A stretch of 64,000 bases of DNA from Platerodrilus igneus. Lineage: Eukaryota; Arthropoda; Insecta; Coleoptera; Lycidae. The DNA is taken from NCBI GenBank assembly GCA_036346225.1, contig JARFIW010000668.1, positions 2,811,001 through 2,875,000 on the forward strand, in the 5' to 3' direction. The notes under the pieces were generated by a model, which did no database searches, was not told where the DNA came from, and saw only the letters and a program-made list of their open reading frames with translations. Positions 9,601 through 20,874 of this stretch are shown in pieces. Within the stretch, counting starts at the first letter, position 1, and each line of letters starts with the position of its first letter. The position numbers were made by a program, and so were the translations under genes.

Positions 9601-12600
9601 GGGGTTAAGCAACCTGTGGCTGCCAAGATCCCCCAACGCTTAGACATTTGCCGAAATAATAGTTTTCCAGTAAATCCTTTCACACAATTAACATTATTCG
9701 AGAATATTATCCAACCAATATTTGTAGTTGCTTATAATAATCATCATGTTTAGGCACAGTTATTTTTTGGTCATTAGTTTATCCATCTTGGGAGTGGTTG
9801 GATGCATACCTCCATTGATTTCATTCTGGGCTAGCCTGCACATCTCCCTGAAACTCTTACAACCCAGATCTTTTACTATCTGCATGCAGTAGTTTAACCT
9901 AGGTCTATCTCTTCTTCTCTTTTTCCTATCTCTGCTTCTAATATATTCCGCACTATTCCCTCATGTCGTAGTATGTGGTCTATCATCCTATCTCTTCTAT
10001 CTTTTACCGTTTTCCACATATTTCTTTCTTCCCCTACCATTTTTAGCACCTCTTTGTTTTCAATTTTGTCTGTCCATGATATCTTCATCATACATCTGTA
10101 GCACCACATTTCAAAGACTTCTATCTTTTTCTTGTCGTCTTCTCCCACTGTCCAGGCTTCACAGTCGTACAGTGCTGTGCTCCACACATATGCTTTAAGC
10201 AATCTTTTACTTGTTTCTATGTTTGTTGTCTTTGAACACAGTAGTTGCCTTTTCTTGTTAAATGTAGTACGACCTTGTGCTAATCTTTTTTTATATCTTT
10301 TGTGCTTTTTCCATATTGCGTTATTTGGCTTCCTAGGTAGCAGAAATCCTTAACCTCTTGTAAATTCATGTTACATATTTGTATTCTTGTTTTTGATTTA
10401 TTTTCCCTTCCTTTGCATACTAGTATTTTAGTTTTAGTTTTGTTAATTTTCATACCGTATCTCTCTGTTAGAACCGTTTCGATTTCATTAAGAGCAGCTT
10501 CTAACTCTTCTTTACTAGATGCTAATACCGCTATATCATCTGCAAATCTAAGCATATCAATTTTTTGTCCCTGCATAGTAATTCCAAATGTCTTCTTGCA
10601 TTTGACAGTATTCATTGCCTCTTCTATGTACAAATTAAAAATCAATGGGGATAGGGCACATCCCTGTCTCACCCTTTTCCTAATGTTTACTTCTCTACGT
10701 TCATGCTCTAATTATACTACTGCTGTTTGCTCTTTGTATAAGCTATGTACTATTCGTCTATCCCTATAACTCATTCCAATCTTTTTGAGAATTTCGAACA
10801 TTTTTTTCCATTTTACATTGTTGAATGCTTTTTCCAGATCAACAAACCCTATATACACGCTTTCTCCTTTTTCTATCGTTTTCTCCATTATTACTCTCAG
10901 AGCTAAAATAGCCTCCCGTGTTCTCCTGTTTCGCCTAAACCCAAATTGGTCTTCTCCTACTATTTCTTCAGTTTGTTTTTCCATTCGTCTTTGTACAATT
11001 CTAGTTAATATTTTTGAAACATCTGCTGTCAGACTTAATGTTTGAAAATTTTCACATCTATCAGTGCCTTTTCTTTTTTGGTATAGTTACTATGATGTTA
11101 CGTTTGAAATCTTTGGGTACCTCGCTTGTCTCATACATATAGCTTACAAGTTGGAAGAGACGTTCTGTTACTGTTTGTCCAGCGGTTTTTAAAGTTTCTG
11201 CTTGCACCTTATCTGTACCCGGCGACTTATCATTTTTCAGACCCTTTAATGCTAATTCAAACTCATCTCTAAGTATAGGATATCCAAAGTCATCATTTTC
11301 AATGTCTGATTCCTGTTCTAATGCAGATAGTTCCTCTCCTGCATATAAAGTTCTTATATATTCTTGCCATCTACCCACTTTCTCTACACTTTCTATAATG
11401 ATGTTTCCTTGTGCGTCCTTTATATTTTTGCTCTAGGGTTTTATATCCCTAAAATTGATTCTAATTAGCTTGTATGCTTCATCTGTCTTTCCTGCTTACA
11501 TCTTAGTTTGTACCTCTTTGCACTTTTCATCAATCCATTGTTCTTTAGCTTTCCTGCATTTTCGAATAATTTCCCATCTTATGGCTTTGTATCTCTGTTT
11601 TCCTGTTTCGTCTAATTTATTTTTGTATTTTCGTCTTTCTTCTATTAAATTCAGGATATCCTTTGTTATCCATGGTTTCTTATTTTCTTTTTGTGTATAC
11701 CCCAGAATATCTCTGGCCGCCATGTCTAGGCTGGATTTAATGTTATTCCATTCTGTTTCTAGTTCCTTAGTATCAGATATTTTCCCGATATCTTTTAGCA
11801 ATTCATTTGACTTTTTTTCGAATCTTTCTTGAATATCTTTATCTTTTAGTTTCTCTAAGTCCAAGGGCCTTTTTCCGTTTCTCTTTTTCACATTCTTAAA
11901 TTTAAGTGCGGCCATAATTACGATATTGTGGTCAGTATCTATATCTGTTTCTGGGTAGCTTCTACAGTCTTTTACTTGATTCCAAAACCGTTGTCTAACA
12001 AGAATGTAATCTATTTGATATCTTCCTATATCTCCTGGCATCTTCCATGTATATCGTCTTCTAGTATGATGTTGAAATAATGTGTTTGTGATGATTAAAT
12101 TGTTCTTGTCGCAAAATTCTACCAGCCTATTTCCCCTGTCGTTTCTCGTGCCTAAACCAAATAAACCTACTACCGCTCCTTCCCTACCCTCACCTACCAC
12201 TGCATTAAAATCCCCCGTAATTATTCAATTTTCATGTCCTTTTACGTATCTTAATATGTTTTCAATATCTTTGTAGATGGCTTCTACCTCTTCGTCACTG
12301 TAGCTAGAGGTGGGCATGTATAGTTGTATTATTACTGTGTTTACCGGGTTAGATCCTAATCTATCCATGAATAATCTTTCGTTCTTTTGTAAATAATTTT
12401 CTACACAGTATCCTATCTTTTTCCACATAACTATCCCCACACCCAAATTTCCTTCCACTGCTCCTGTATGAATTACCCTAAAGTCTCCACTCCAAAAATC
12501 CCCCGCCTCTGGCCACCGGACTTTTCTGATCCCTACTATGTCTAGTGATAACCTATTCATTTCGATTTTTAGGTTCTCTAGCTTACCCACTTGCTTCATA

Positions 12601-12749
12601 CTTCTAACATTCCACGCTCCAACTCGCAGAATGTTCCCGACTCTTATTTTTAACTCTCCGATCGCATCCTCCGAAGTAGTCCCCTCTCGGAGATCCGAAT
12701 GGGGGACTATTTTAACTCCGGAATCTTTTACTCCAGAGAATGCCATCAT
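9601..12749 (-). pseudogene. Near full-length RTE LINE ORF (endonuclease + RT), unit 2
   Basis: Reading leftward from the start at 12749 (MMAFSGVKDSGVK) the protein covers an AP endonuclease (RVGAWNVRSMKQ, YQIDYILVRQR, DTDHN), a basic linker, and an RT with GFRRNRRTREAILALR, VDLEKAFNNVKWKKM, VRQGCALSPLIFNLYIEEA, the catalytic LRFADDIAV box near 10540 and the CEAWTVGED C-terminal region ending near 9894. Total span is roughly 950-970 codons, usual for RTE. Breaks: a TGA near 12226 (unit 1 is open there), a TAA near 11496, frame changes near 11060, 10990-10700 and 10280. The FADD box is intact but the element cannot make a full protein. The tail continues into modules A, B and C down to 8820. 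Confidence 0.9.
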
Positions 12750-13038
12750 GTTTGTTGCAATTTAAGTACGCTGTCTACTTGGGAGGTAATGTGGTGGTTT
12801 CCGTTGCCTTCCACATCGCGGTAGTGTGTCTTAGACTCCCATACAGACCCCTATGGTTTCTCTCAATCTAAGTACCGAAAGAGCCGCTGCCCTCTTTCGG
12901 AGACCTGTGTTAGTCTGGTTCTTCACTAACGACCCTACTACTTTGGTTGGACCTGTAGTTGAGCTCTTTAGCTCATTAGAACACGCAAGCCATTTCACCT
13001 GTTCTAGTAATCTAGAACTTTGCCAAAGTGCAGGTCCA
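12750..13038 (-). other. RTE 5' leader region, unit 2
   Basis: Same sequence as 1897-2186 with a few substitutions. It precedes the RTE endonuclease and looks non-coding. Short open stretches on both strands here recur with the element and show no protein similarity I recognise. Confidence 0.5.
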
Positions 13039-13230
13039 TTAGAAATGGTGTCCCTGCATATTAATTCCAAATATCTTTCTGCATTTGACAGTATTCATTG
13101 CTTCTTCCATGTACAAGTTAAAAATTATTGGGGATAAGGTACATCCCTGTCTAACCCTTTTCTTAATATTTACTTCTCTAATAATAATGACTTCTTTATT
13201 GAGAACTTTTACATTTATACATGTGTGCAT
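13039..13230 (-). pseudogene. Detached RTE reverse-transcriptase fragment, unit 2
   Basis: Unit 2 copy of the 2187-2378 fragment: VRQGCTLSPIIFNLYMEEA followed by NTVKCRKIFGINMQG, ending before the catalytic FADD box and joined to the RTE leader. Confidence 0.75.
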
Positions 13231-13496
13231 GAAATAGAAAAAAAAAAAATAAACTAATTACAACGTTCACAAATGGTGAATTTATCACCAGCTGGCGATT
13301 TCTTCCAATTTACCATTGGCGAAACCTCTAGTTAATAAACAATAGAAAATATTAACTTAGTAATCGGACTTGTATACCTATTATTAAATTTAAAAAAATG
13401 CATAGTTATTTGTACGTTAAACGAAAAACATAGAGGAATGGGAAAGGACGGAAACGGATGGGAATGGGGAACAATAGGAAGCATATAACATGAAAG

Positions 13497-13970
13497 TTAG
13501 GTCTTGTTGAAGAAATACAATTTAATTTTATTTTTTAAAATAGTAATTGAATTAGATATTTTAATATCTATCGGAAGCAAATTGCATTGTCGAATAACTT
13601 TAACAGTAAATGAATCATTGTAGAAATTAGTTCTATGAATTGGCATTGTAAAACGAACATTATCAGTCGATCTTGTTGAGTACTGTCCTGACAAAAGGTG
13701 AAAATTAGTTTGTAGGTACTGAGGAGTATGTGTTTTTACCACTTTGTAAAGTAATACAGCGCAATGCATACTACGTCTCTCGCCCATAGTTAACCAAGCT
13801 AGTTCATTCCTGTATGGAGTAATGTGTTCAAATTTAGGTAAGTTATAAATAAATCTGATACCAACATTCTGTAAACGTTGAGGTTTGTTACGCAGATAAC
13901 CAACCATATCTGTAAATACTACATCAGCGTATTCTATTTTTGGAACTAAAAGTGCATTAACTAAACGCAA
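13497..13970 (-). pseudogene. Jockey-type LINE RT C-terminal part, unit 2
   Basis: A 157-residue frame matches 2645-3118: LVNALLVPKIEYADVVF, RLQNVGIRFIYNLPKFEHIT, ending KNKIKLYFFNKT. It lies downstream of the hAT insertion and is separated from the RT core by it. About ten residues differ between the two units. Confidence 0.8.
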
Positions 13971-14166
13971 GCGAGCTTGGAACGGTAGAAAATTTTTTAA
14001 TAATGCTAGCTTGTGGAAGGTAAAAAAGAAATTTTGACAAATTTTATTTACATGTGGAATCCAGGATAAAGTATCATCGATATTGATCCCTAGGTTTCTA
14101 ACTACACTACTAAAAGGAATTACGGTGTCAATAAATTAATATGCTGTACCTCTGAATGCCTGTATA

Positions 14167-15218
14167 CAGTGGTGGCTCGTACCGAATATATTTGATAGTG
14201 CTGCATCGCTAATGTAAAAATATTTTATTGTTTTTTCTTAAATATGAGTGGAAAACGTCTATCTTTCTTTGTAGCACATTGGTCAATCACTTTTTCATTA
14301 AAATCGTGAATTGAAGTTATGATATTTTTTTCAATTGACAGCATTGAAAAAGCCGTTAACCTATCTTCACACGTCAAAGTTTTTAAAAAAGTTTTTACGT
14401 GGTTTAGAGTAGAAAACTGCGTTCGGTTTCAACAGTGGTCATTTGATTGTATTGAACTGCCTTTTATAAGTTTTACCACAACTTGTACCAGGAATTTCAA
14501 TGTTCAGGTCTAGTATAGGATGACCCTGATCTTTAATAGCTAATTGTTCTTGAAAAATAAGCTGAGAGAACCATAATTCACTTAAATTAAAAATAACATC
14601 CATTCTAGAAACGATTAATGTAGCAAACGTCCTCAGGGAACAGTGTAAAAGTTTATTGTTGGTGAACCTAATTATAATTAAACTAATAGGCAAACTTACT
14701 ACCTATACACTAAAATTTCAAACGCAAATGTTTATTCAGTTTTTAATCTGTGAATAACTAACTGATGATGGGTTAATATGATATTAAAATAGCGGATATG
14801 AAATTTATAAAGATAACAGAAGATGAAATGCGTGACGCGATGTCTACAAGAACCAGAAAGCACACAAAACTTGAACGATTCGAATAGCAATAGACAAATA
14901 CCCTGCAATTTATGCAGCTTGAGCTTGGCTTAATAAGGCCGTTTCTTACTATGATCGTAGTTGCGCGAAATGTTCCAATATTTATCCGAACTTGCAAATA
15001 AGATCTGCAGAACAACGTAGTTAAACAGCGATTTTATGGATTTTCCTTGTTGCATGTTTACTGTATTATTGATCGACTGTTATGGACATCCAACTTAGGA
15101 ATTCATAATACTTTTAGTAGCTGGTTATCGATCTCTTTTATACTATTGAATGTGTTTGTTCGTTGCTGGTTCTTGGTGGTTCTGCAGCTCTGCAGCATTT
15201 ATAGAGTAGCCGCCACTA
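14167..15218 (-). mobile_element. Non-autonomous hAT element, unit 2
   Basis: Copy of 3315-4362 at the equivalent site. The left end reads CAGTGGTGGCT and the right end AGCCGCCACTA; target duplications are CCTGTATA (14159-14166) and TCTGTATA (15219-15226), each changed by one base at most from unit 1. The transposase remnant is at about 14230-14693. The shared site shows that the hAT inserted before the segmental duplication. Confidence 0.9.
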
Positions 15219-15226
15219 TCTGTATA

Positions 15227-15641
15227 TTTGAAAATCATCAGCAAATAAATGATAACGTCAGGTTAAACCTTTACTAATAGAGGCAATGAACAAACTAAAA
15301 AGCAACGGTCCAAGTACACTACCTGGGGGAATACCCTTGGTGACTACTACCCAATTAGAAGATCTACTTCTGGCTTGTATACGTTGTTCACGTTCGAATA
15401 GGTAGGATTCAAACCATGTAATGACAGCCACAGATAAATTATACATTTTTAAATAAGCTAGTAGGATGTCATGATCAACTAAATTAAAGGCATTAGTGAA
15501 ATCAAGTAGGGTCAAGACTGTAACCTCTTTATTGTCTAGTGCAGAACGAATGTCATCAATAATCCTAATAAGCGCTGTTGATGTACTATGGTTTTTTACG
15601 AAAACCTCACTGCAAAGGATTATATAAGTTATTGACTTCAA
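15227..15641 (-). pseudogene. Jockey-type LINE RT core, unit 2
   Basis: The core is open in one frame from 15641 to 15258: STSTALIRIIDDIRSALD, LLDFTNAFNLVDHDILLAYL, SYLFEREQRIQARSRSSN, KGIPPGSVLGPLLFSLFI. The catalytic box follows but the frame is lost around 15255, and the hAT insertion cuts the gene just after. Unit 1 carries a one-base deletion in this region that unit 2 lacks, so unit 2 is here closer to the ancestral state. Confidence 0.82.
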
Positions 15642-16096
15642 GATAATCAGACAACTGCTTATGGACTATTTTTTCGCAACAACGTGAGAGAAAAGACAAC
15701 ACTGATATCGGTCTAGTCAGACATTAAGCTCGAATTTAAAATTTTTGAAATTGGGTTGACATGCATTTTCTTCCATATTTTTGGAAAGCAGCTAGTGGAC
15801 AAAGAGAAATTAACAAGGTGGGTTATAATGGGAAGAATAATGTCGACAATAATTAAATACTTTCACGATTTATGTCATCATAACCTGTACATTCATTATT
15901 AAGTTCATGCATAACACGTAGTACTTCATCATTATCTACTTCTACAAACGAAAAAGCAGAAGTTGTGGCAATTGTTTCGGAATCAAGCTTTTTTAATAGT
16001 AGCAGCCTTTATTTCATGTTCCAGGGTTGTTTTAGGTTGTACAAAATGAGTATTTAGTTCATTTAAATCAAACATATTTATAGGTACGTCACGTTT

Positions 16097-17224
16097 TTAC
16101 CTCCTTACACCCAACCTATTAACAAATTTCCAATAACTCCCTATTGGGATTTCTGATAGGGAATCATAAATAAATTTCTTTTTGGCATTTCTACATAGTT
16201 GGTTACAACGGTTATGTAGAATTCTATATTCTTCCCATCGTATTTTAGTTTTTTGCTGAAGATATTTACGTTTCGCTTTATCACGTATACTCATTAATTG
16301 TTTAATTGCATTTGTAATCCAAGGTACCGGTTTGTTTTTAATTTTTACACATTTGAGAGGCGCGTTTCTGTCAAAAGTTGCATATATTACATTTGTAAAC
16401 CAGTCCACCTTTAAATCAATTGTGTCTAGTAGTAGCATATGATTCCAACAAATTGAAGCTACATCGGATCTGTACTGGTTGATATTAATGTTTTTGATAT
16501 CTCGAAATGTAATGAATTTAGATCGGCAGGGGATGGATTTTACTTTATAGGCTACATAGAGAAGATCATGTTTAGAGAAATTGTGGTTACCAGTTTGACT
16601 ATATGCCATAATTTTACTAAGATCCGAACAAATGGTTAGATCTAAAACAGAGCTTGAGTGTTTTCTGTAATGATATGTGAGATCAGAAGACTGAATGAAT
16701 AAATTAAGAGAAGAAACAATATTCTTAAGTTTGACAGTGCGGTTGTCATTTTTTAGAAGGCAAGTATTAAAATTACCCATGATAATACAGTTTAAATATT
16801 CAGCACTCAACTGCTCGATGGTATCCTCAAGAACATCAAAGTAGTTTGCTTCAGGCGAACAGTAAATAACGCCCACAAGTAATTTGAACTTTGGAAGCTC
16901 AATAAATAAAAACTCAAACGAATGTTCGTTATTTGGATTTGACTGAGCAATAATTTTAAATTTGTATGTATTGCGCAGATAGATAGCAACCCCTACACCT
17001 CTACTAGATAGTCTATCAAACCTAATTATATTAAAGTTATGCACAGACATCAGCGTATCTGGAATAGATGGTTTTAGCCAGGTTTCAGTAACAAGTGTTG
17101 CATCCATAGTAGAGTTCACAAATAAGAGTTGAAAGTCTACTATATGGACAGGTAAGCTCTGAACATTTATGTGGCATAATTGTAGATAGTTTGAGAATTT
17201 TGCTAACTCAGAAAGAAAAGCCAA
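16097..17224 (-). pseudogene. Jockey-type LINE endonuclease domain, unit 2
   Basis: The 375-residue open frame is identical in protein sequence to 5238-6365. It carries the same endonuclease landmarks (LCHINVQSLP, TETWLKPS, MGNFNT, VLDLTICSD). As part of ORF2 it is truncated before the RT, so it is scored as a broken gene although the domain itself is open. Directly downstream, at 15993 or so, an extra T relative to unit 1 breaks the linker frame. Confidence 0.88.
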
Positions 17225-18720
17225 CTACTGTGTTCAAAGACAACAAACATACAAACACGGAAAAGATTGCTTAAAATATATGTGTGGAGTACAGCACTGT
17301 GCGGCTGTGAAGCCTGGACAGTAGGAGAAGTAGACAAGAAAAAGATAGAAACCTTTGAAATGTGGTGCTACAGACATACGATGAAGATATCATGGACAGA
17401 CAAAGTTGAGAACAAAGAGGTACTAGAAATGGTATGGGAAGAAAAAAATGAGTAGAAAACAGTACAAAATAGGAGATAGGATGTTAGGCCACATATTAAG
17501 ACATGAGGGAATAGTGCAGAATATATTAGAAGCAAAGATAGGAAAAAGATAAGCAGAGGTAAACCTAGATTAGGCTACTGCACGGAGATAGTGAGATGTA
17601 GGATGTGGGAATTTCAGGGAAAAGCGTAGGCTAGCTCAAAATAGAAATCAATGGAGGTACGCATCCAACCAGTCCCAAGATGAAAAACTAATGACGAAAA
17701 AATAACTGTACTTAACCATGCTGATTATAATAAGCAACTACAGGTATTGGTGTTGCAATATTTTCAACTAATATTAATCGTGCGAAAGGATTTACTGGAA
17801 AACTATTAATTCGGCAAATATCTAAGTTTGGCGGATTCTTGGCTGCACGGGCTTCTTAACCTCCTTTACATACCACTGAATTTTGGTGAAATAGGGCATA
17901 TAATTAAAAAACAATAGAAAGGGAACCAAGCTGTATATATGCTGTTATGAGAATTTCATGGAACTGTGCAGGTTAGCTCTGAACATAAATAAGTAAAGTT
18001 ACACGTCCGACCAGTTTCAAGATGGAAAACCTAATGACAAAAAATAAGTGCACTTAAATCTAAAACAACTACAGGTGTTGATTGTAAAATATTTTCAACT
18101 AGTGTCGATTGTGCGAAAAGATATAGTGGAAAAACTATTAATTCGACAAATGTTCAAGTGCTGGGGGAACTTGGCAGCCACAGGCTGCTTACCCCCTTCG
18201 CAACCACTGAATGTCTGAGAAATAGGGTATATAATTTTAAAACAATAGAAGGTGACCAAACTATATCTAACACGAAACACAACAAACAGAAACAAGAAGA
18301 AAATTGTTCAAAGCACAGTATATCTATGAAATAAGGGCAGTAGGAAAAGCAGCCAGAAAGGAATAGAAACCTTCTGAAATGTTGTGCCTCAGATGTATGA
18401 AGATGATAGCATGGACAGACACAATTAATAACAAAGAGGTTATAGAAATAGTAGAGGAATAAAGATCTATGGAAAGCAAAACAAAATAGGAGAAGTAAAA
18501 GGGCAAGATATATTCTAAGGCCTTTTTGGGGAATAGTTCGGTACATATTACAAGCAGAGATAGGAAAAAGGAGGTAAAAGTAGACCTAGATCAGACTTTC
18601 GCATGCAGATAGTGATAGATGCAGACTGCACATTCAGGTAAATGAGAGCGTTAGTTCAGAATAAGTATGCATCTAACCAGTTCCAGGACTGAAGACCCAG
18701 TGATGATGATAAGTTTCGAC
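17225..18720 (+). mobile_element. RTE LINE 3' end with tail modules A-B-C, plus strand, unit 2
   Basis: Copy of 6366-7862. The RTE C-terminal fragment (YVWSTALCGCEAWTVGE) begins head to head with the Jockey endonuclease, module B covers about 17715-18060 and module C about 18061-18712, ending GTGATGATGAT. Unique AT-rich sequence starts at 18734. Confidence 0.75.
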
Positions 18721-18733
18721 ATGAATCAGCTAT

Positions 18734-19132
18734 TTTGCTTTTATTATGTTTTTATCATAGACAACTTATCTATGGTTTTATAGATTTTTATCAACCTTGA
18801 GTATTTTGAATGTTATGGTAGTGATTTCAATAAATGGTTTTTATAGCTGAATAAGTATTTTCTTTTATAAACTCCCGTTAGGCTAATAATTTATAAAAAT
18901 AAACTATAAGGTTAACATAAATAACGAGTTTTTGCAAAAGTTATTATTATAATCATTACAATAAATTTCTACAGTATAAAATAGTGTAAATGTTTGCAAA
19001 AAATGTGTTTGCTTCTGGTTTCGTTACCTTATCATTATGTTTGGCAACAAAAATTCAACAAGAAAGTGTTGTTATATAGTAGAATAATTTCATAATTGTT
19101 GCATTGCATTTGCGAGAAAACTTAGATAATCC
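18734..19132. other. Unassigned AT-rich stretch
   Basis: First sequence outside the tandem duplication. I see no open frame of note, terminal repeats or known family similarity in these 400 bases. Confidence 0.5.
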
Positions 19133-20574
19133 TACCTAGTCTAAACTATAGAAGTGTTCTATTTGCCACTTAGAAACTTCGATTTTTTCTTTCCTTTTAC
19201 CCGTAATAAGATACTCATAGATCTACCTAAATTACTAAAAGCCTATATTACCACCTTTGGAACAACCTCAGGAATACTATGTATTCGAAGGTTAAGGGTT
19301 ACTTCTGTATTATGAGTGCAGTTTAGACGATTATCTATCTAAACCTGGAGCGTGTTCAGAATGAAAATGAACAGGAGAGTAAGGTGAATGAATGTAAGGG
19401 TGACATGCATGTTATACATGTTACAGAACGCTTTTAAGGCAGTCGCAGTATTTTTCGCACGTATTCTTAAAGTCAATCTCAAGTAGCACAGACAAACTTT
19501 TATGGTTAAGTAGTCGTATCCTGAAAAGTTAATTTTTAGTACATAAAAACTGATAAATAATATTGTGTTTATTATCACAGAAGGGCAAAAATTAACATAC
19601 TTCAATCTATTCCCTCCATATAAAATATGTGTTTAAAAGTGTTATCGATCTAAATTATTTTTATTATTATGAAATTGTTGACAATACGAGTGGTGCGTAA
19701 AGATTGCAAAATTCGAAGGACCTTTTAATATGTTTGTGATTCAACACAATGTGTAATGACATATGGTTATCGGCAGTATGACGATCAAATTTATATCAAT
19801 AATTATAATATAAATGTAACAAGTACAAATTATTAATTGATTATAACAAAACGAACATACCTCCAGTAGTTTTCTGAGCAGGTACGGTACACTGAAAACG
19901 GCGATGATTAAGCGGTTTGGTTCACTTGAAATCACGCACTTCAGCCATATGGAGCAGCTGCACTTGTTGTTGCTTGAAGTTCAAAATTACGAAAACGAAT
20001 GATAACAAATGCCAAATCTTACCTAGTCTAAACTATAGAAGTGTTCTATTTGCCACTTAGAAATTTCGATTTTTTTCCTTTCACCCTAATAAGGTACCCA
20101 TAGATCTACCTAAATTACTAAAAGCCTGTATTACCACATTTGGGATAACCTCAGCAATACTATTTATTCAAAGGTTATGGGTTACTTCTGTATTATGAGT
20201 GCAGTTTAGACATTTATCTATCTGAACCGAGAGCGCGTTCAGAATGAAAATGAACAGGAGAGTAAGGTGAATGTAAGGGTGACATGCATGTTATACATAC
20301 ATGTTACAGAACGCTTTTAAGGTAATCACAGTATTTTTCGTGCGTATTTTTAAAGTCAGTCTCAAGTAGTATAGACAAACTTTTATGGTTAAGTAGTCGT
20401 ATCCTGAAAAGTTAATTTTGGTGCATAAAAACTGATAAATAATATTGTGTTTATTATCGCAGAAAGGCAAAAATTAACATATTTCAATCTATTCCCTCCA
20501 TATAAAATATGTGTTTAAAAGGGTTATCGATCTGAATTATTTTTATTATTATGAAATTGTTGACAATACGAGTG
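19133..20574. repeat. Direct repeat pair (~0.56 kb each) around a 0.33-kb spacer
   Basis: 19133-19692 and 20019-20574 match closely from TACCTAGTCTAAACTATAG to GTTGACAATACGAGTG, with small indels. The spacer 19693-20018 is not repeated. The arrangement resembles a terminal-repeat element in miniature or a tandem duplication with partial loss. The repeats do not show clear TG...CA ends and I see no primer-binding site in the spacer, so LTR status is unproven. No gene is recognised. Confidence 0.75.
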
Positions 20575-20826
20575 TATATGAAGAAATGATATTTTAAAAA
20601 TGTAATATTGATCTCATGTTAATAGAATGTGATATATTTTGTGAATTGAGTTATTATTGAGTGTGTGATTGTAGGGTGTGAATTTTTATTTAGGTTTCAG
20701 CATGGTGATAATGAGCGAGAGTTTTTAGATTTAACAGGTAGGTGTCTGTGTAAATTTTAAGCAATTCTAGCTAGTAGGAGACAAGTGTAGAGCAGCCGAG
20801 GGCGAGTCAAGAGCGTAAACTTCACA

Positions 20827-20874
<48 letters not shown>

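Larger units (their letters stand above)
13237..17224 (-). mobile_element. Jockey/CR1-group LINE, unit 2 copy, split by a hAT element
   Basis: Same order as unit 1: endonuclease 17224-16097, RT blocks to 15227, hAT insertion 15218-14167, RT C-terminus to 13497, 3' region to about 13237. It differs from unit 1 by scattered substitutions left of 14500, a few clustered differences near 15190-15260 and 15730-15780, and almost none from 15790 to 17690. Confidence 0.85.
7880..18733. repeat. Unit 2 (complete) of the tandem segmental duplication
   Basis: This stretch begins right after the last base shared with unit 1 and ends where the shared sequence stops (a common string ending in ATGAATCAGCTAT). 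Its 7880-10845 part has no counterpart in the window; if the tandem model is right its copy lies just left of position 1. All nested elements, including the hAT insertion and its target duplication, are present in both units, so they were in place before the duplication. Confidence 0.85.

Noticed and set aside
19741..19935. Minus-strand frame with a donor-like GTATGT after LLRKLLE
   Set aside because: The apparent start codon is GTG, no upstream acceptor was found, and it lies in the spacer of a direct-repeat pair.
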